Part shown: positions 1 through 11,984 of the stretch, in pieces
How the letters are laid out: each line of letters starts with the position of its first letter
How positions within the stretch are numbered: the first letter of the stretch is position 1
Source: Blastomyces gilchristii SLH14081
Taxonomy: Eukaryota; Ascomycota; Eurotiomycetes; Onygenales; Ajellomycetaceae
Length of the DNA: 64,000 nt
Assembly: GCF_000003855.2 (NCBI RefSeq)
Contig: NW_003101682.1
Coordinates: 311,178-375,177 of the forward strand
Direction of reading: 5' to 3'
Program-made: the position numbers and the translations under genes
The notes under the pieces: model-generated
Databases searched by the model: none
What the model saw: the letters and a program-made list of their open reading frames with translations, nothing else
What the model was told of the DNA's origin: nothing

Positions 1-3000
1 GTAATACTAGCCTCGCGCTGGGGCTGGGGAGAAAAATGAAAGCCAAGTTCTTGCTCATGTGCATTTTAGCCTGTTCCGCTCATTCCTGAGATTGTCAAAG
101 TACTGTAATATACATCTTTGGCTAACAAGTTTGGAGGGTACCTGGCCATAGGGTAAAAGCTTTGAAATCAGCAGGTCAGTTGAGATTAATGGGGAAGGGA
201 AGGCGCAGGAAGGAGAGGAAAAGAATGCTTACTCGCTGGGCTTTACCAGCTTTTGAACGCAGAGGATATCGCCATTTCCAAGTTCGGCCCGTTCGAAAGT
301 TGAATTAGGGTCCACGTTGAGGATCATTGTGGGTTTTACTTCCTACGGGTTCCGCGCGGTCAGCCGAATGGGATGAGGAAAAAAGGAAAGAAAAAGAAAA
401 AAGAAAAAAGAAAGACAGGCGTTCAATTCTTACTTCATGAACTGAAAACCTCGTATCCTCTGGCCATCCCATGACAGTGACGATGTGGGGACGAATTGTG
501 CTATCCTTCAGAACGTAGAGTGAAGTGACACCGCGCAGCGTCTGACTCATCACGTCGAAGTTCTTGATAAATATTAAGATCGTGTCTCCTCCACTTGTCA
601 CCTGAGGCAATGGGGCTGGTACACCTGCAACGACTCGGCTAACCTCAACCCATATATGAGGGTTGCTTCCAGTGAAATTTGCGTCGAGACATGCCCGCGC
701 GATGGTAATGTTGGCGCGAAGTAAAGGCTCGTGAGGCCTGCGTGTTCCATTCTGGCGATTGAGGCAAATCCACAGGGTACATCGTCCCGGGTCCACTGCT
801 ACCTTCTGAGCGACGGATTTCGTGAAGTCGTTAACTGATGTATCTTTGCGGATGCGCAGGGTGGTCGTGTTGCCATTATCCACGCTGGGGCTAGTCATGT
901 CGAATCCGCTATGGAGGCGGAACTGGGAGGCTGAAGCCAAGACGGTGTGTAGGTAGAGGCGTTCCTCTTCCTTCTCCTTTTTGAGACGTGCAGCCATTTC
1001 CCGTTCCTCCACCAATCCGTTTCCTATTTGTATTTTAAAAGTACATGTTAGAAGGATTAAAAGAGAAAAAGAAAAAGAAAAAGAAATACCAACGGAGTTG
1101 TTGAGGATAAGGCGGCAGGAGCTTACAGAACACCTACCGATATATGCAGGCACATCGGCTGCGGTAACGCTAGCAAGAATATCGTTTATCCTTGATTTCC
1201 GGACATAAATTAACATGTATGCGTTCGTTGCCTGTCCGTCCCCCCCGTAATTGTCTTCCATGACATTCGTTAACATGGCACTAGTAACCCGGTCATCGTT
1301 AAATTTATAAAAGGGCAGGTTAGCTCCAGGTCGCAAGAAGACCCAGTACCTTCCGCCGTTAACACCGCCGCTATGAACGACAACACCGGTCAATCGGTAA
1401 ACCCATGATTCAGACCTGTCGGTGTCAGCTGAGAGATATGGAGAAGCATCAAATTCTTCCGGATAGGCAAAGAAATCATTGACTTTCATGAGCCGGCGCT
1501 GGGCCATGTCATACGCATATCTTTTCAAGTGCAGATAGAGAACATCAGGGAAGGTTTCAAAGAGAACACCACTAGTAGTTTTTTGAATACCATTTTCCGT
1601 CCGCTCCTCATCAACTATCTCGCGGATATATTCTGCCAAGCTTTCTTCGAGGGAGCGAATATTCTGGATATTGATGCTGATATCCAAGAAGTCTTCTATT
1701 CTTGATTGTTGGGCGCCGTCGATGGTAGTATAGGTATTTGTTTTGCCGCGAAAGATGTCTGGAAGTTTGGGCTCCTTCGTAAATCGATATAGGAGCAATC
1801 GAGCCATCTCCCGGACGTCTTGTTGCATAAGGAGTTGCTGAGGGGCCCATCCAAGTCCCTTGGTGAACTCCAGCGGTGACACTGGCTTATCATCGGTCTG
1901 CAGAGAGTAGAAAAGACGTTGCAATGCCCACAAGAACGTGTTCCTATTGGATTCATGGTTAAGTGGTAATTGGTAGATAGCCTAGATGCTGCCTCTTAGT
2001 GCCCCTGAAAATGAATAATATTGACATATACATCGAGTACGGGCCGGCGTCCCTTGCGAAAGCTGTTCGTAAAGTAAAAACACTGCAATATAACGTTTAG
2101 ATAACCAGTGGAGCCGAGGTTTTTCAAGCCAACGAAGCCAGTCACTTTCTTTGAGTCGTAGCTGTTGTTGTGACATTAGGTTGTGGTTCAGAACGACCAA
2201 TAAATGAGGAGGATACGTACTTGTAAAACGTGTGATATAAGGATCCGGTGTGATCTCGGATTACGCGAATATAAGCTGTGATATTTGCTTCATCGTTACC
2301 CAGCAGGGATGGTTTATCCCCAAGATGGCCTAACAGCCTTCGAAGTTCACAAAACTTTGTGAAGCCCCAATCAGGGTCATTAGACGAGAAACGGAAGTTT
2401 GCATCTGAAGCAATGTTAAGCTAAGACGTTGACGTTAAAAGGGTAGGTTGGAGGAGCGTATGGATGCTTACTCTGTGAGATGTAGGATTCCGGACTATTG
2501 GTATTCCACAGGACTACAGCGAACTGGACACAAGCATGCCAGTGCTCTGGCATTTCTCCATCATCGAAGCCATGTTTAAGGTAGATAGATAAATGCTGAT
2601 CCCTGGTTATTTCCGCGTGGGTAGAGGAGTATTCGCCTACTCGGATTAGACCAGGGATAGTCCAAAATTCTATACACATTTCCCAAAGGGAACCACATAG
2701 TTACCATTTGGATCCACCGCACTCAAATTTCGGGCTCAGCTCTGTCTTTTCTAATTCCGTCCAATTGGGTAAGCACCAGGTGAAATGGGATTCATGCGCC
2801 GTCTCCAAGGTCGGGTCGACGGGAAGCAACTTGGCCATCATGGCTTCATCTGTAATATTTCATGGAATTAATAAGCCTCAAGTTTCCTCCTGGATCTTGA
2901 CGACATCGGGGTACACGGTCTTCAGGATAGAATATAATCAGATTGAAAAATAGATTGAAAAAGAAAAAGAAAACGGGTAACCTTACAATCGGTGGCCAGA

Positions 3001-3133
3001 GGCTTGGATTCCTGTTTCTCAAATCAGTTCGAGATGTTTGTTCCTCTTCATGAATAGTTTGCATTTTAAGAGAGAGAAATCTCACATCTCCCGTCAATTG
3101 AGGCTGCCCGCCTTGGGACATTTGCGTAGCCAT
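1..3133 (-). pseudogene. Ubp15/USP7-like ubiquitin hydrolase relic, catalytically dead, partial at left edge
   Basis: Spliced translation follows the fungal Ubp15/USP7 (HAUSP) layout: a MATH domain (about 2850-2280), the peptidase C19 domain (about 2160-1130) and the start of the ubiquitin-like C-terminal region (about 1010-230), running off the window. The Cys box reads GSTGYLN at about 2118-2100 where family members have GATCYLN, so the nucleophile is Gly (GGT). The His box reads NGGRYW near 1340 where HGGHYY is usual, so the general base is Arg. In the MATH exon the reading frame shifts by one G near 2604, between the segments YPRGNNQ and DQHLSIYLKHG. Part of the fingers region is also shorter than in relatives. 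Most exon borders still have good GT-AG sites. I read it as a recently decayed paralogue; an expressed pseudoenzyme is possible only if the frameshift is an assembly error. The first exon (ATG at 3133) is uncertain. Confidence 0.75.
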
Positions 3134-4130
3134 GGTGCCAAACCTTGGCTTTCAATAATGATGGCCTTTGGACTAAACAGCGGAGTGGGATCAAGCTCAA
3201 CCAACAGTGAGAGATGACCATGGGCAATATAACAAGGTCGAGGATGCCAGCGGGGCGGCAGCGCGTTGCAGATATGAAATCTGTCGGGTGTTCGGGATCG
3301 ACGGCCCACGATGTATAAGTATAAGTATGGGGGACGGACGTTCGTTCTGCAAGGCTCGCTTGAGTCACCACCTCGTATATACCCATGCCGCGTGGTAGGC
3401 TAGATCACGCCCTTCAGCCCACGGGTGGGCCCTACGTCCAGTTAAATGTGTATTATTCGATGTGATTATTAATGTGGAAATACTCAACTGCCATCAGGAG
3501 CCTGTGAAGCGTTTTTTTGACAAAAATTTCAAGATATCTAGTAGATGCAACAGAGTACTCTGTACTCTAACTTAATACTACTAAATAACTATATGTCAGA
3601 CCATTTAATCCATGCTTAGTAACGCTCACTTATTGAAAACTTTTCTTTTCTTGAGATTTATTTCTCTGTCTCTTTATTTCTGATAATATGTATCAATATC
3701 AGAAATAATATCAGTAATAATAAAATATTAATTATAATTATTATATTATTTCAGATATATTGATTTTCCTGCAATCTCAGCTGTATACAATCGGACGAGA
3801 GAGGAGTGGCCAGTTAAGAAGATACTGCATTCTCAGATTCAAGTGCAAGGGGATGAAGAGATTCTGAAGAATCATGTCTCATCTCATGAGAGTCTACCTG
3901 GCAACTGTGAAGCAATCTGATTCCAGGTTGCAAGAAATTGGTCGGAGAATTCCATGCAGAATGGAAGCACAAGTGTCCTTCATTGACTACTCCGGCAGGC
4001 TATAGACATTTTAAGCAAAGACGGGGATCACGCAGGGACGGTAGACGTAAGATTGTAAAGTCAAGTGATTAGAATCTTCATCACTGCTCGGAACTTTCTC
4101 ATTGACAGTGATTGGTAGCTCTATAGCTCT
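3134..4130. other. AT-rich gene-free stretch
   Basis: No supported gene. The segment 3440-3780 is strongly AT-rich, with short runs of TAATAA/ATTATA type, and separates two pseudogenes. It could be the upstream region of the Ubp15 relic plus degraded repeat sequence; no transposon ends or coding relics were recognised. Confidence 0.5.
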
Positions 4131-5462
4131 CTAAATAGGTTCTTCATGAGAATCGTTCTCTCTGATGAATAGAACAATATCATATCTCTGATTTTTTCTT
4201 TTAAATTTAATTTCCTGCAAAGCAGGAAACGCCCATTTTTGCATCCACTCAGACTCAACAACATCCTGAATGGTAGCCCTGTCACTTGGTAAATATTGAA
4301 GCATCATCTGAATCATATGCAGGAAAGCCTTCTTCTCACCCTCCCCCTGCTCTTCCATGTCTGATCGCCGCCGAGCTGCATTAACAAACCAATCATACCG
4401 TTCTTCCAGGCTATCAGCCGCTATCTTGGAAAGGAGCATCAGTCATGATATCAATAGTTGCATCCTCATTCAAAAAAATCGGCTTTGGACTCCCATTGTG
4501 ACCACCATGGATCAGGGAGCTTTCCCAGAACACTGACTTGATCCTGGAGTATGCCTCCACCTAAGGTACTAAAGGGGCCCCCACTACCAATGATTTCAAA
4601 TATAGTACATCCAAGGGTCCAAATTTCGCTGGGGAATGAAAGGTTATATTCATCATTTTGTTTGTCAAGAAAGACTGCATCAAACTACAACTAGCTGTTT
4701 CCATGACTAGGCAATTGTGAGCTCCATTGGGACTAATTTCAATGAAATTGTCCAGCAGCTGTCTGATCACATGGGTGTGGAGGAAGATGTTTTAGAATAT
4801 CTACTTCCTGAGACTTTGAGACAGAATCAGCGGATTTTATTTTGATAGCAACTAACTCCTGTTGCTTCTGGTCAGCAGCCAGCCATACTGTAGAGCTGCC
4901 ACCAAATCCGAGATTCTGGACAATAGAGTAACATCCATCACAGAGTCGATCACCAAGCTTTAAAGGATAAAAGCCACCTGGACAGTACCGCTCTAGCCGT
5001 TCGCAATCCTCAATGTATTTGTACTTCGGGGCTTTGTACTTCGGGGCAAGTTTCAGAAGCTACAGGGCTTTTGTCCCTCTTGTGTCGAGGCCGTGAGGTG
5101 TGGAATGTTTTTAAAATAGTGGGTGTGCATTTCTCTTGTGAGAGATGCCTTGATGGTACCAATGTTACAATGGATGGGAAGTGACGTCTCCATGTAAAGT
5201 GTAAAAGACACGAATTGATGGGGATCATTTCGTAGGAACCCTGGAGAGAAACGAAGCTGGCGTGATCTCCGCGTTTATCTGTAGGATAGTTGAAGGTTGT
5301 ATTGATAGAGCTATCTACAAAGAGCTTAAATAGTGGTTGGTCACGTGATCTAGGGAGATCGCCACAGCCAATAGCCGCAACGGCCGTAACGGCCAACATT
5401 ATCGGCTCCTTCGACCGTTTTTTCTGACTAAGCAAATATGATCCAAACAAACATATTGACAC
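4131..5462 (-). pseudogene. SRPK-like protein kinase pseudogene lacking the catalytic loop
   Basis: Pieces of a fungal SRPK-type kinase lie in order but in different frames. The N-terminal part (5462-4780) contains ERYCPGGFYPLKLGD, a glycine-rich loop LGFGGSSTVWLA and the VAIKI lysine. A frameshift near 4770 leads into a piece reading LLDNFIEISPNGAHN. The next recognisable block, SEIWTLGCTIFEI (about 4625-4590), belongs to the C-lobe after the DFG/APE region. The HRD catalytic loop and DFG metal-binding motif between them are missing, so this is a deletion. A further frame change occurs at a T run near 4470 before the last piece (4439-4131), which carries the C-terminal lobe (SDRATIQDVVESEWM). 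The family often has an organelle-like N-terminus, and HTSRPRHKRDK near 5090 fits that. It cannot encode an active kinase. Confidence 0.75.
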
Positions 5463-5880
5463 AACATGTAACTATAACAGCCTTTATATATTTTTCAATC
5501 TCTTGAGATCTTTCAATCATCTTAAGATAACTAGATGATAACATATGAATGATGATGAAAAAAATGTGAGAATTGGCAAAGTGATGATATTTTGCATAGT
5601 GGATAGTGGTGGTTTAACCAACCCACTATTAGGGATTAATCTATTAATAACTAGTAACTAATGGGAGGTAAGGAGGTAGTCAGTTTGCTTGGCACAGTTA
5701 ACATCTTCGAAAAGATCGAACTACGCTGTACACACCGCTATCAACACCCTCGTTGCGCTCTCCCTTCAGCATCCCTTCAGCATCATGGAGCGAGGCTAAT
5801 ACAAATTTACGATGTGAATATCCAACAACGCTGGAAAATAAGTCCAATTGTGTGCGGAATCCTATTTTTGCAGCGAAACA
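5463..5880. other. Intergenic region upstream of the phosphodiesterase gene
   Basis: No gene seen. It holds the 5' flank of the plus-strand phosphodiesterase gene. The first in-frame ATG of that gene that gives a conserved-looking acidic cytoplasmic tail is at 5881. Confidence 0.4.
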
Positions 5881-8183
5881 ATGTCCCTTCGAAAACCTCC
5901 GTCCAGCTCGTCGCTTCTCTCGCCAGCCGCATACGACGATGATGTTCGTTCTCTGAGATCACTGTCGGATCAGGACTCGGACTCGGAAGATGATGAGCTT
6001 GTAAAAGGCTCTAGGACGACCTTGGAGTTGTCCCGGCACGATAGAACTGTTCTGGAGGAGGAGGAAGAACGTGAGCGGCTGCTCGTAAAGAAGAGCCCAA
6101 CGCATGGGCTCCGGAGAATATTTGGTCATGAAAATGGCAACAGCGTGCGCATTGGGAAACAGGAGAGGAGAAGACAGCGGCGTTTACAGCGAAGAGCAGA
6201 ACGGATAAAGAGCATGGGCGACAAAGAAGAGGAAGAGGGCCTCATGTTCGAAATGGAAGAAGGCACCTTTCATGACGATGCAAGCTCCGACTCATCAGCG
6301 GCATCATCGGATTTGGTCCATGTTACGGTAGGTAGTTGTAACTACAAATCAGTATGTATTCTTTATGTTTATTCCCTCTTTGATCGCCTCCATGAGGCGC
6401 AATATCTTGCCGGCCGTGCGATTGCTGGCCTACCGGTGAACTAACTCATTTATTTTCGACTTTAGTCCAGAAGTTCATGGTGTTGGAAATTAGCCCTGTT
6501 ATCTTTGAGTATTATAATTCTATTCCTTATTCTCTTCTTGGGCGCGTACAAGGAGTCAATTGGTTTCCGAACCTCTCGCCGGCAACGCACTATTTTATCG
6601 AATGGTACTTCTCTTTTCCTCCCAACGACGATTCTTATCTCCTTGGATGGATTTCGAGCCGACTTTCTCAACCGCGGTCTTACCCCAATGCTCAATTCAT
6701 TTATCGCTAACGGAGTGTCCCCATCATACATGCTTCCCAGTTTCCCTAGCGTAACTTTTCCTAACCACTTTACCCTGGTGACTGGGCTTCACCCTGAAAG
6801 CCATGGTATTGTGGGTAACACCTTCTGGGATCCTGCCCTTGGGGAAGAGTTTTATTATACTGATCCTGCCAGAAGCATGCAGCCGAAGTGGTGGAATGCA
6901 GAGCCATTGTGGGTGACAGCTGAAAAGCAGGGCGTTCGGACAGCCATCCATATGTGGCCAGGTTCCGAAGCCCACATCGGCAGCATTGAACCCACGTACC
7001 TTGATAAATACAATGGGAGGGAAGACTTGGTTCAAAAAGCCAACCGAGTGATCTCATTTTTGGACTTGCCGGGCGACAAAGAAGCTGAAGACTTGCCACC
7101 AACCACTAGTAGACGGCCGCAACTCATAGCCGCATATGTGCCTAACATCGATGCGGATGGACATACTTTTGGCCCGAATAGCACTGAAATCCGAAATACG
7201 ATAGCTCAGGTAGATCAAATGCTTGCAAATATTTTCCAGGGGCTTCATGACCGTAATCTGACCAACATCGTCAATGTGGTCATTGTATCTGACCATGGCA
7301 TGGCAACCACCTCAACGGATCGCTTGGTCCAGTTGGAGGATCTAATCAATATTGATTTGGTGGATCGCCTCGATGGGTGGCCCCTCCGGGGCATACGGCC
7401 CAAACGGCCTGAAGACCTCGAAACCCTCAAGCAGCAGCTAGCTGAATCATCCAAGCCATATCGCGATTCAATCGAAGTTTACACCCGGGAAACGATGCCT
7501 GATCGCTATCACTTCTCCCGTAACGATCGTATCGCACCGCTATGGGTAATACCCAAAACAGGGTGGGCCATTGTTGAAAGAACGAGTTTCGATGTTAAGG
7601 AGGCGAAAAAGAACAACGAAGTTTATCACCCGAGAGGCCTACATGGATATGACCACGAGCACCCTCTCATGAGATCCATTTTTGTTGCTCGCGGCCCCAA
7701 GTTCCCTCACAACCCAAATAGTCGTATGAAAAATTTCCGTAAGTCTCATCCGTCACAAACATTGCTGCTGAGTGAATACCAACTAAAGAATGCGCGCCAG
7801 AAAATATCGAAGTATATAATATCGTCTGCGATTCCTTAGAAATAGAACCCCATCCAAATAACGGGACTCTCCGCCTCCCTCTAAATCCTATAGGTCTTCA
7901 TTCTCCCGAAAATTCTCCAGGTGCCGAAACCCCAGACGATCCGCCTATTAGCACGAGCCCTAGCAATGCTGCTATTACCTCCAAGCCTCATACAGATGCA
8001 CCCAACCAGCCACCAGTAACGATATCTGCCGATGCCCCAGACCCGACCTCTATATCCGAAAATAGTGGGCAAGACAGCGACGCCTCTTCTAAGAGCTCAC
8101 CATCCCTGTGGGATAAACTTCTCGATAAAATCGAACAGCTAAAGAATTGGACCCAAGGACTTCTAGAATCTATCGATGGATGA
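5881..8183 (+). CDS. Ectonucleotide pyrophosphatase/phosphodiesterase, type II membrane protein
   Basis: Three exons (5881-6327, 6466-7738, 7801-8183) encode 700 aa. Residues 1-150 are a charged, Ser/Glu-rich cytoplasmic tail. One membrane anchor follows (LSLSIIILFLILFLGA), then the alkaline-phosphatase-superfamily NPP domain. ISLDGFRADF supplies the first metal ligand and SVTFPNHFTLVTG carries the nucleophilic Thr. Metal ligands also lie in IDADGHTFGP, VSDHGM and GLHGYDHEHPLM. Splicing out 7739-7800 restores the expected core end QNIEVYNIVCDSL and joins a Pro/Ser-rich tail. The family hydrolyses extracellular nucleotides (yeast Npp1/Npp2), and fungal members help in phosphate scavenging. It sits among pseudogenes and is not obviously tied to the siderophore genes. 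The product is well supported; the substrate is unknown. Confidence 0.9.
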
Positions 8184-9850
8184 CATATCATGTCTCCATT
8201 TTCCATTTACTTTGGGGGATATAACGTCTTCGCCGATCTTGTACACTTTGATATATTACCTCTTGTTTGTCTCAATTACCGATACCCAGCACAGTTGCAC
8301 ACCGTAACATTGATTTTTGCCAAACTTCGTCGTTGCATGTATCTGCGTCCTTTACCACTTTGGTTTAGATTTTTTTGGAGTTTTGGAATTGTTTTTGTTC
8401 TCTGCATCTGTTCCTATTGTTCCTAGACTGATTGATGTGCGGCTCAATTTGATAGCTCGTAGTCGACAGGTATCTTGTTGCCTTTGCCCCATACTCCCTC
8501 TCGACTTTCCTTGCGTTTCCTCCTTCGAAGCGTTTTGTTTGTATACTTGAAAGATAGTTTGACTTTGTTTTACTTGTCATAGCTGGCTACTTGTTTAAAT
8601 TTAAATTTCCCTTTCTGATTTTCTTATTTTTATTTTACATTAGGTGTCTGGCGAACAGGAGTATGAATGATGAGAGTCATATTTTTCAGCTATTGCATGA
8701 ACTTCGTCTAATTACAGGAGTCTTTTCGCGTGAGGTTGTTTGGGTGCGTTTTGCAACGCGGCCTGGGACTGGGCTTGGAACTCGGGTCCGGTGGTTGATA
8801 TCAGCGCTTGGGGTTTTGACTTGGTAGAGTCGTTTCTGTTTTGACTGTGTTTTCCCGCGGAGTATTTGAATTCTCTATCTAATTGACTATAGATGGCCCG
8901 GTATATGCCCGGGGGGGTGTGGAGGGGTGTGAGCAATAGTGCAATTTCCTGGCTTTATCTCGCTGCTTGACCCTCTTCCGTCCTCATCTGGCTCCACATG
9001 CAAATCATTTTTCATGATCAGTTTTGCCATCACTGTCACTGCTGAAGCGACAAATCCAGCTTTGCCATGCTGGTGACTGAAATTTCGGCGCGTTCTCTGA
9101 ACATCTCTACTGCGACAACTCGTTGCGGTAGGGATATAGTTGCTCCGGCATCGTGTTAAAGTACACTGTGGAAGCAAAGTAAACCCATATTCCCGGTTCT
9201 AATGAGCGGATGACATATCTGGCGGCGACGAAAATTGCTGAAATTCCAATGAGATAGTAGAAGCATAGAGAAGTCAGGAATGGCGGGACATCCCCAGGCG
9301 TTCTAGGGTGGGAGAGATCCAACCAGTTCACGGTTGGCCGTTCCTTACCAGCACAAGCACTGTTCTCCAAACAGCTGCGGCTAACGATGTCATCCAGGAT
9401 AGTTAACTCAGTTACAGCCCGTAGTTAAGCAGTTAGTTGTGGTCATCTTGGACGCTAGTCAAGGAGAAGTATGGAGTAGCACCGTGTGGAGGGCTGTTTT
9501 CGGTCTCTACATATTCGCTGCGTATATACATAAAAATTGCCCAAAAATTTGGATGACCACAGGAATTCAGAAGACTGGCTTTTACACCCATCTTCCACGG
9601 ATATTGAACTGTGCCTAGAAAAAGATTTCACGGGGTTTTTAAATGAGAGCAGGCATGGCTACACTCGCCTGCATTTTAAACCGATCGAGTCGTATGTTGG
9701 AAAAAGTTCTGTTGCGGGAATAAATTATCTATGAATATCATTGGTTGATTTGGATATTCAAAAGTCGAATAAGCTAAACTAAGTATCATAACATAGGAAA
9801 GAGGAAAAATGAGTAGTAAATCCAATTCGTGTGGTAGCGATAGATATACT
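8184..9850. other. Intergenic region with a possible small membrane-protein relic
   Basis: Mostly T-rich 3' flank of the phosphodiesterase gene. On the minus strand at about 9420-8890 there are short open stretches. One contains a plausible membrane helix (FLTSLCFYYLIGISAIFVAA, about 9270-9215), and GT/AG candidates could link it to a downstream piece (about 9020-8890). No ATG-initiated frame with family resemblance was found. I treat it as an unrecognised small gene or relic. Confidence 0.25.
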
Positions 9851-10556
9851 TCATAACAAGGATCTCGGACCAGAATAATTCCTCAAGGGCATCGGTCCCC
9901 ATATTGGGCTTCTCACCAAGCCATTGATGTGGCCAGGTAAGGAATGATTACTGCCCGGGTAGCCTAACCTCGTCGCCGGAACCAGATCGAATTTGACTGA
10001 CCTCGCTGTCCGCAAAACATCGGCCACTTTCAATGGCTTACGGATCTCGCCGTCCCTGGTGAAGAGATCCCAAAGATGCTTGGGATAAGCCGGTGGTATC
10101 CCCCAGTTAGTCATCGCTATAATCGGTGTAGCTTTAGTTTTGGGGTCGGTTGAGAAGGGGGCTTGGGTGCGGACGATGTGGGTTATATCTGGGCCGTGAA
10201 CAACATCTCGTCCAACCTGGAACACCAGTACGTAGTAAAGTGTCAGATGAGCAGACTCGATGTAAATGGTCTGAGGACTTCCATATAGCGATTGATGCAT
10301 GAAATGCACAATTTTTAGGCCACACGTGAAAGGTTTCTGTAGTCTGGTCAGAGGCACTCACATCCATGTAGATGATATCTGGCCTTGTCAAATGCTGGCC
10401 ATGGATGCACCGCCCCAAGTATTCTAAGGCTTGCTGATCGTTGCTAGCCACGTCACGAGTAATACCCCTTATTTCGAGCATTTTCCCCAGGAGGCGCTGA
10501 TTAACTTGACTATTGTCATTGTCAGAGTAGATGCTGGTGTCCGACTGGCAGCGCAC
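9851..10556 (-). pseudogene. Orphan response-regulator receiver domain, fragment of a hybrid histidine kinase
   Basis: Two segments (10556-about 10363 and about 10220-9851) join at a GT-AG intron to give a CheY-like receiver domain. The acidic pocket lies in YSDNDNSQVNQRLL, the phospho-acceptor Asp in PDIIYMDV, the conserved Thr in TPIIAMT and the Lys in IRKPLK. All key residues survive. There is no ATG before the acidic pocket: an in-frame stop (TAA) directly precedes the first codon, and the first Met comes about 25 residues in. A candidate splice acceptor (GCTGCCAG) sits at the start, so upstream exons may once have encoded the kinase. No H-box or HATPase sequence is visible upstream. In fungi such receivers are normally the C-terminal end of hybrid kinases. 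Probably a truncated relic; a separate short receiver protein cannot be excluded. Confidence 0.6.
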
Positions 10557-11524
10557 TTATAACTGACTACATCATACACTTTGGCAAACCATAAGAAGAG
10601 GGCAAAGGTAATTCTTGCACATACTTTTCCACAACAATGAGAGCATGCATTTTGGACGATTCGGTATATTCTGTATTCTGAAGGGTAGTCGGTAGCGATG
10701 GAATAGGATGGCTCGTCTAGCTGGTGAAGGGCTGGAAGACCTAGGTGTACATATACTTCAGCAATTATTCTGACATCAATCTTTCTTCAGAAGCATATCA
10801 CGCCGGCTTTGTTGAAGACCTATTAACTCTAATGGGGCTGTCGGTATTGCGATATAACATCATAAAAGACTTAATATCTTGAGGCTCAGTTTCAGCCCCT
10901 GAACAGAGCGACGTCATCTCACTAGTGCCAAACCGCAGCTAATTATAGTGTCGTTGTCACTTGGCGTTTGCACAGAGATCAAGGCGCCGAACAGCCTCCA
11001 CGCGAACATTCAGAATATATAATAATGAGGCTTCGAGTTCGAAACCCGGAAGAGCTGTGCTGGAGGGAACCGTAGCCCCTGCCCTTAATTCTGGCTACCC
11101 TAACAAGGCGGTTCTTATTCCCAAGGAGCCGCGGGTAATTAGTATTATTTAACCATTATAAATAATTGAGAGATGGTGTAGTCCACCAAGCTTACTGTGT
11201 GTAGAAGAGAAAATTGTGAATTGTGGAAAAAATATAATAGTGATTATGAATTATGGGCACATGCGGATTTACCCTGGCCTGGGTAACCTCAGATATTAGA
11301 CGAGGTATTGAAGGCCCGAGGGGTAGCATTCTTGGAAGGTTGAAAGCTACTCCTTCGGGGGGACTTCAACCTGGGATAACTACTAGATAGGAGATTCAAG
11401 AATTCGAGTGGGTCAGTTGAAATTGCGATCAGACAAGTTTTTACGGACAATTTTCTTCATGCCATTTTCATTGCCTGAGAAAGTTGCTCCGCCATGGTCA
11501 TATGAAGGCTGGGCTTTCCGGCCG

Positions 11525-11557
<33 letters not shown>

Positions 11558-11695
11558 GGTAATGGAAGCTGAAAAAAATTATCAAAATAAATAAAATAAA
11601 ATAAAATAAAATAAAAGAGCAACAGAAATCTTGATTCTTCCTTGCGTTATTTGCTTTTCTTCGGCAGATTCAAGCCCCACACTCAAGATAATCTC

Positions 11696-11704
11696 ATCTG
11701 ATAA
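11696..11704 (+). promoter_or_regulatory. Sre1/SreA-type GATA site ATCTGATAA
   Basis: Exact match to the ATC(A/T)GATAA motif bound by fungal iron-regulatory GATA repressors (Sre1, SreA, Urbs1 family). It lies about 630 bp upstream of the FAD oxidoreductase start. Confidence 0.6.
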
Positions 11705-11913
11705 AAGGCTTTACATACGTACAGTGCGTATGTACACATACAGGACCTGGTACCGAAACAGCCCCGTTAAGCCGGTGTCAGAATGGTAATACGACTAGTA
11801 ACACTTCTGGTATGGTATAGAGAGTATCTAGTAAAGTAAATTACTTGGGATGTAAACTTCATATTCGGGGAACGGAAATGACGTATTAAAATGTAATACC
11901 AATCTGGACACGG

Positions 11914-11922
11914 ATCAGATAA
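11914..11922 (+). promoter_or_regulatory. Sre1/SreA-type GATA site ATCAGATAA
   Basis: Exact ATCAGATAA about 410 bp upstream of the oxidoreductase start, in the shared context CGGATCAGATAAG also seen at 11976 and (as GGATCAGATAAG) at 19057. Confidence 0.7.
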
Positions 11923-11975
11923 GTTTAACTCGGGCCATTCTCCTGTACCACACATTCGTTTCCAACAAATCTCGG

Positions 11976-11984
11976 ATCAGATAA
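11976..11984 (+). promoter_or_regulatory. Sre1/SreA-type GATA site ATCAGATAA
   Basis: Second copy of CGGATCAGATAAG, spaced 62 bp from the previous site. Paired sites raise the likelihood of real iron-dependent regulation of the downstream oxidoreductase. Confidence 0.7.

Noticed and set aside
10961..11152. Small ORF upstream of the oxidoreductase
   Set aside because: Starts with TTG and shows no domain; composition is ordinary intergenic.
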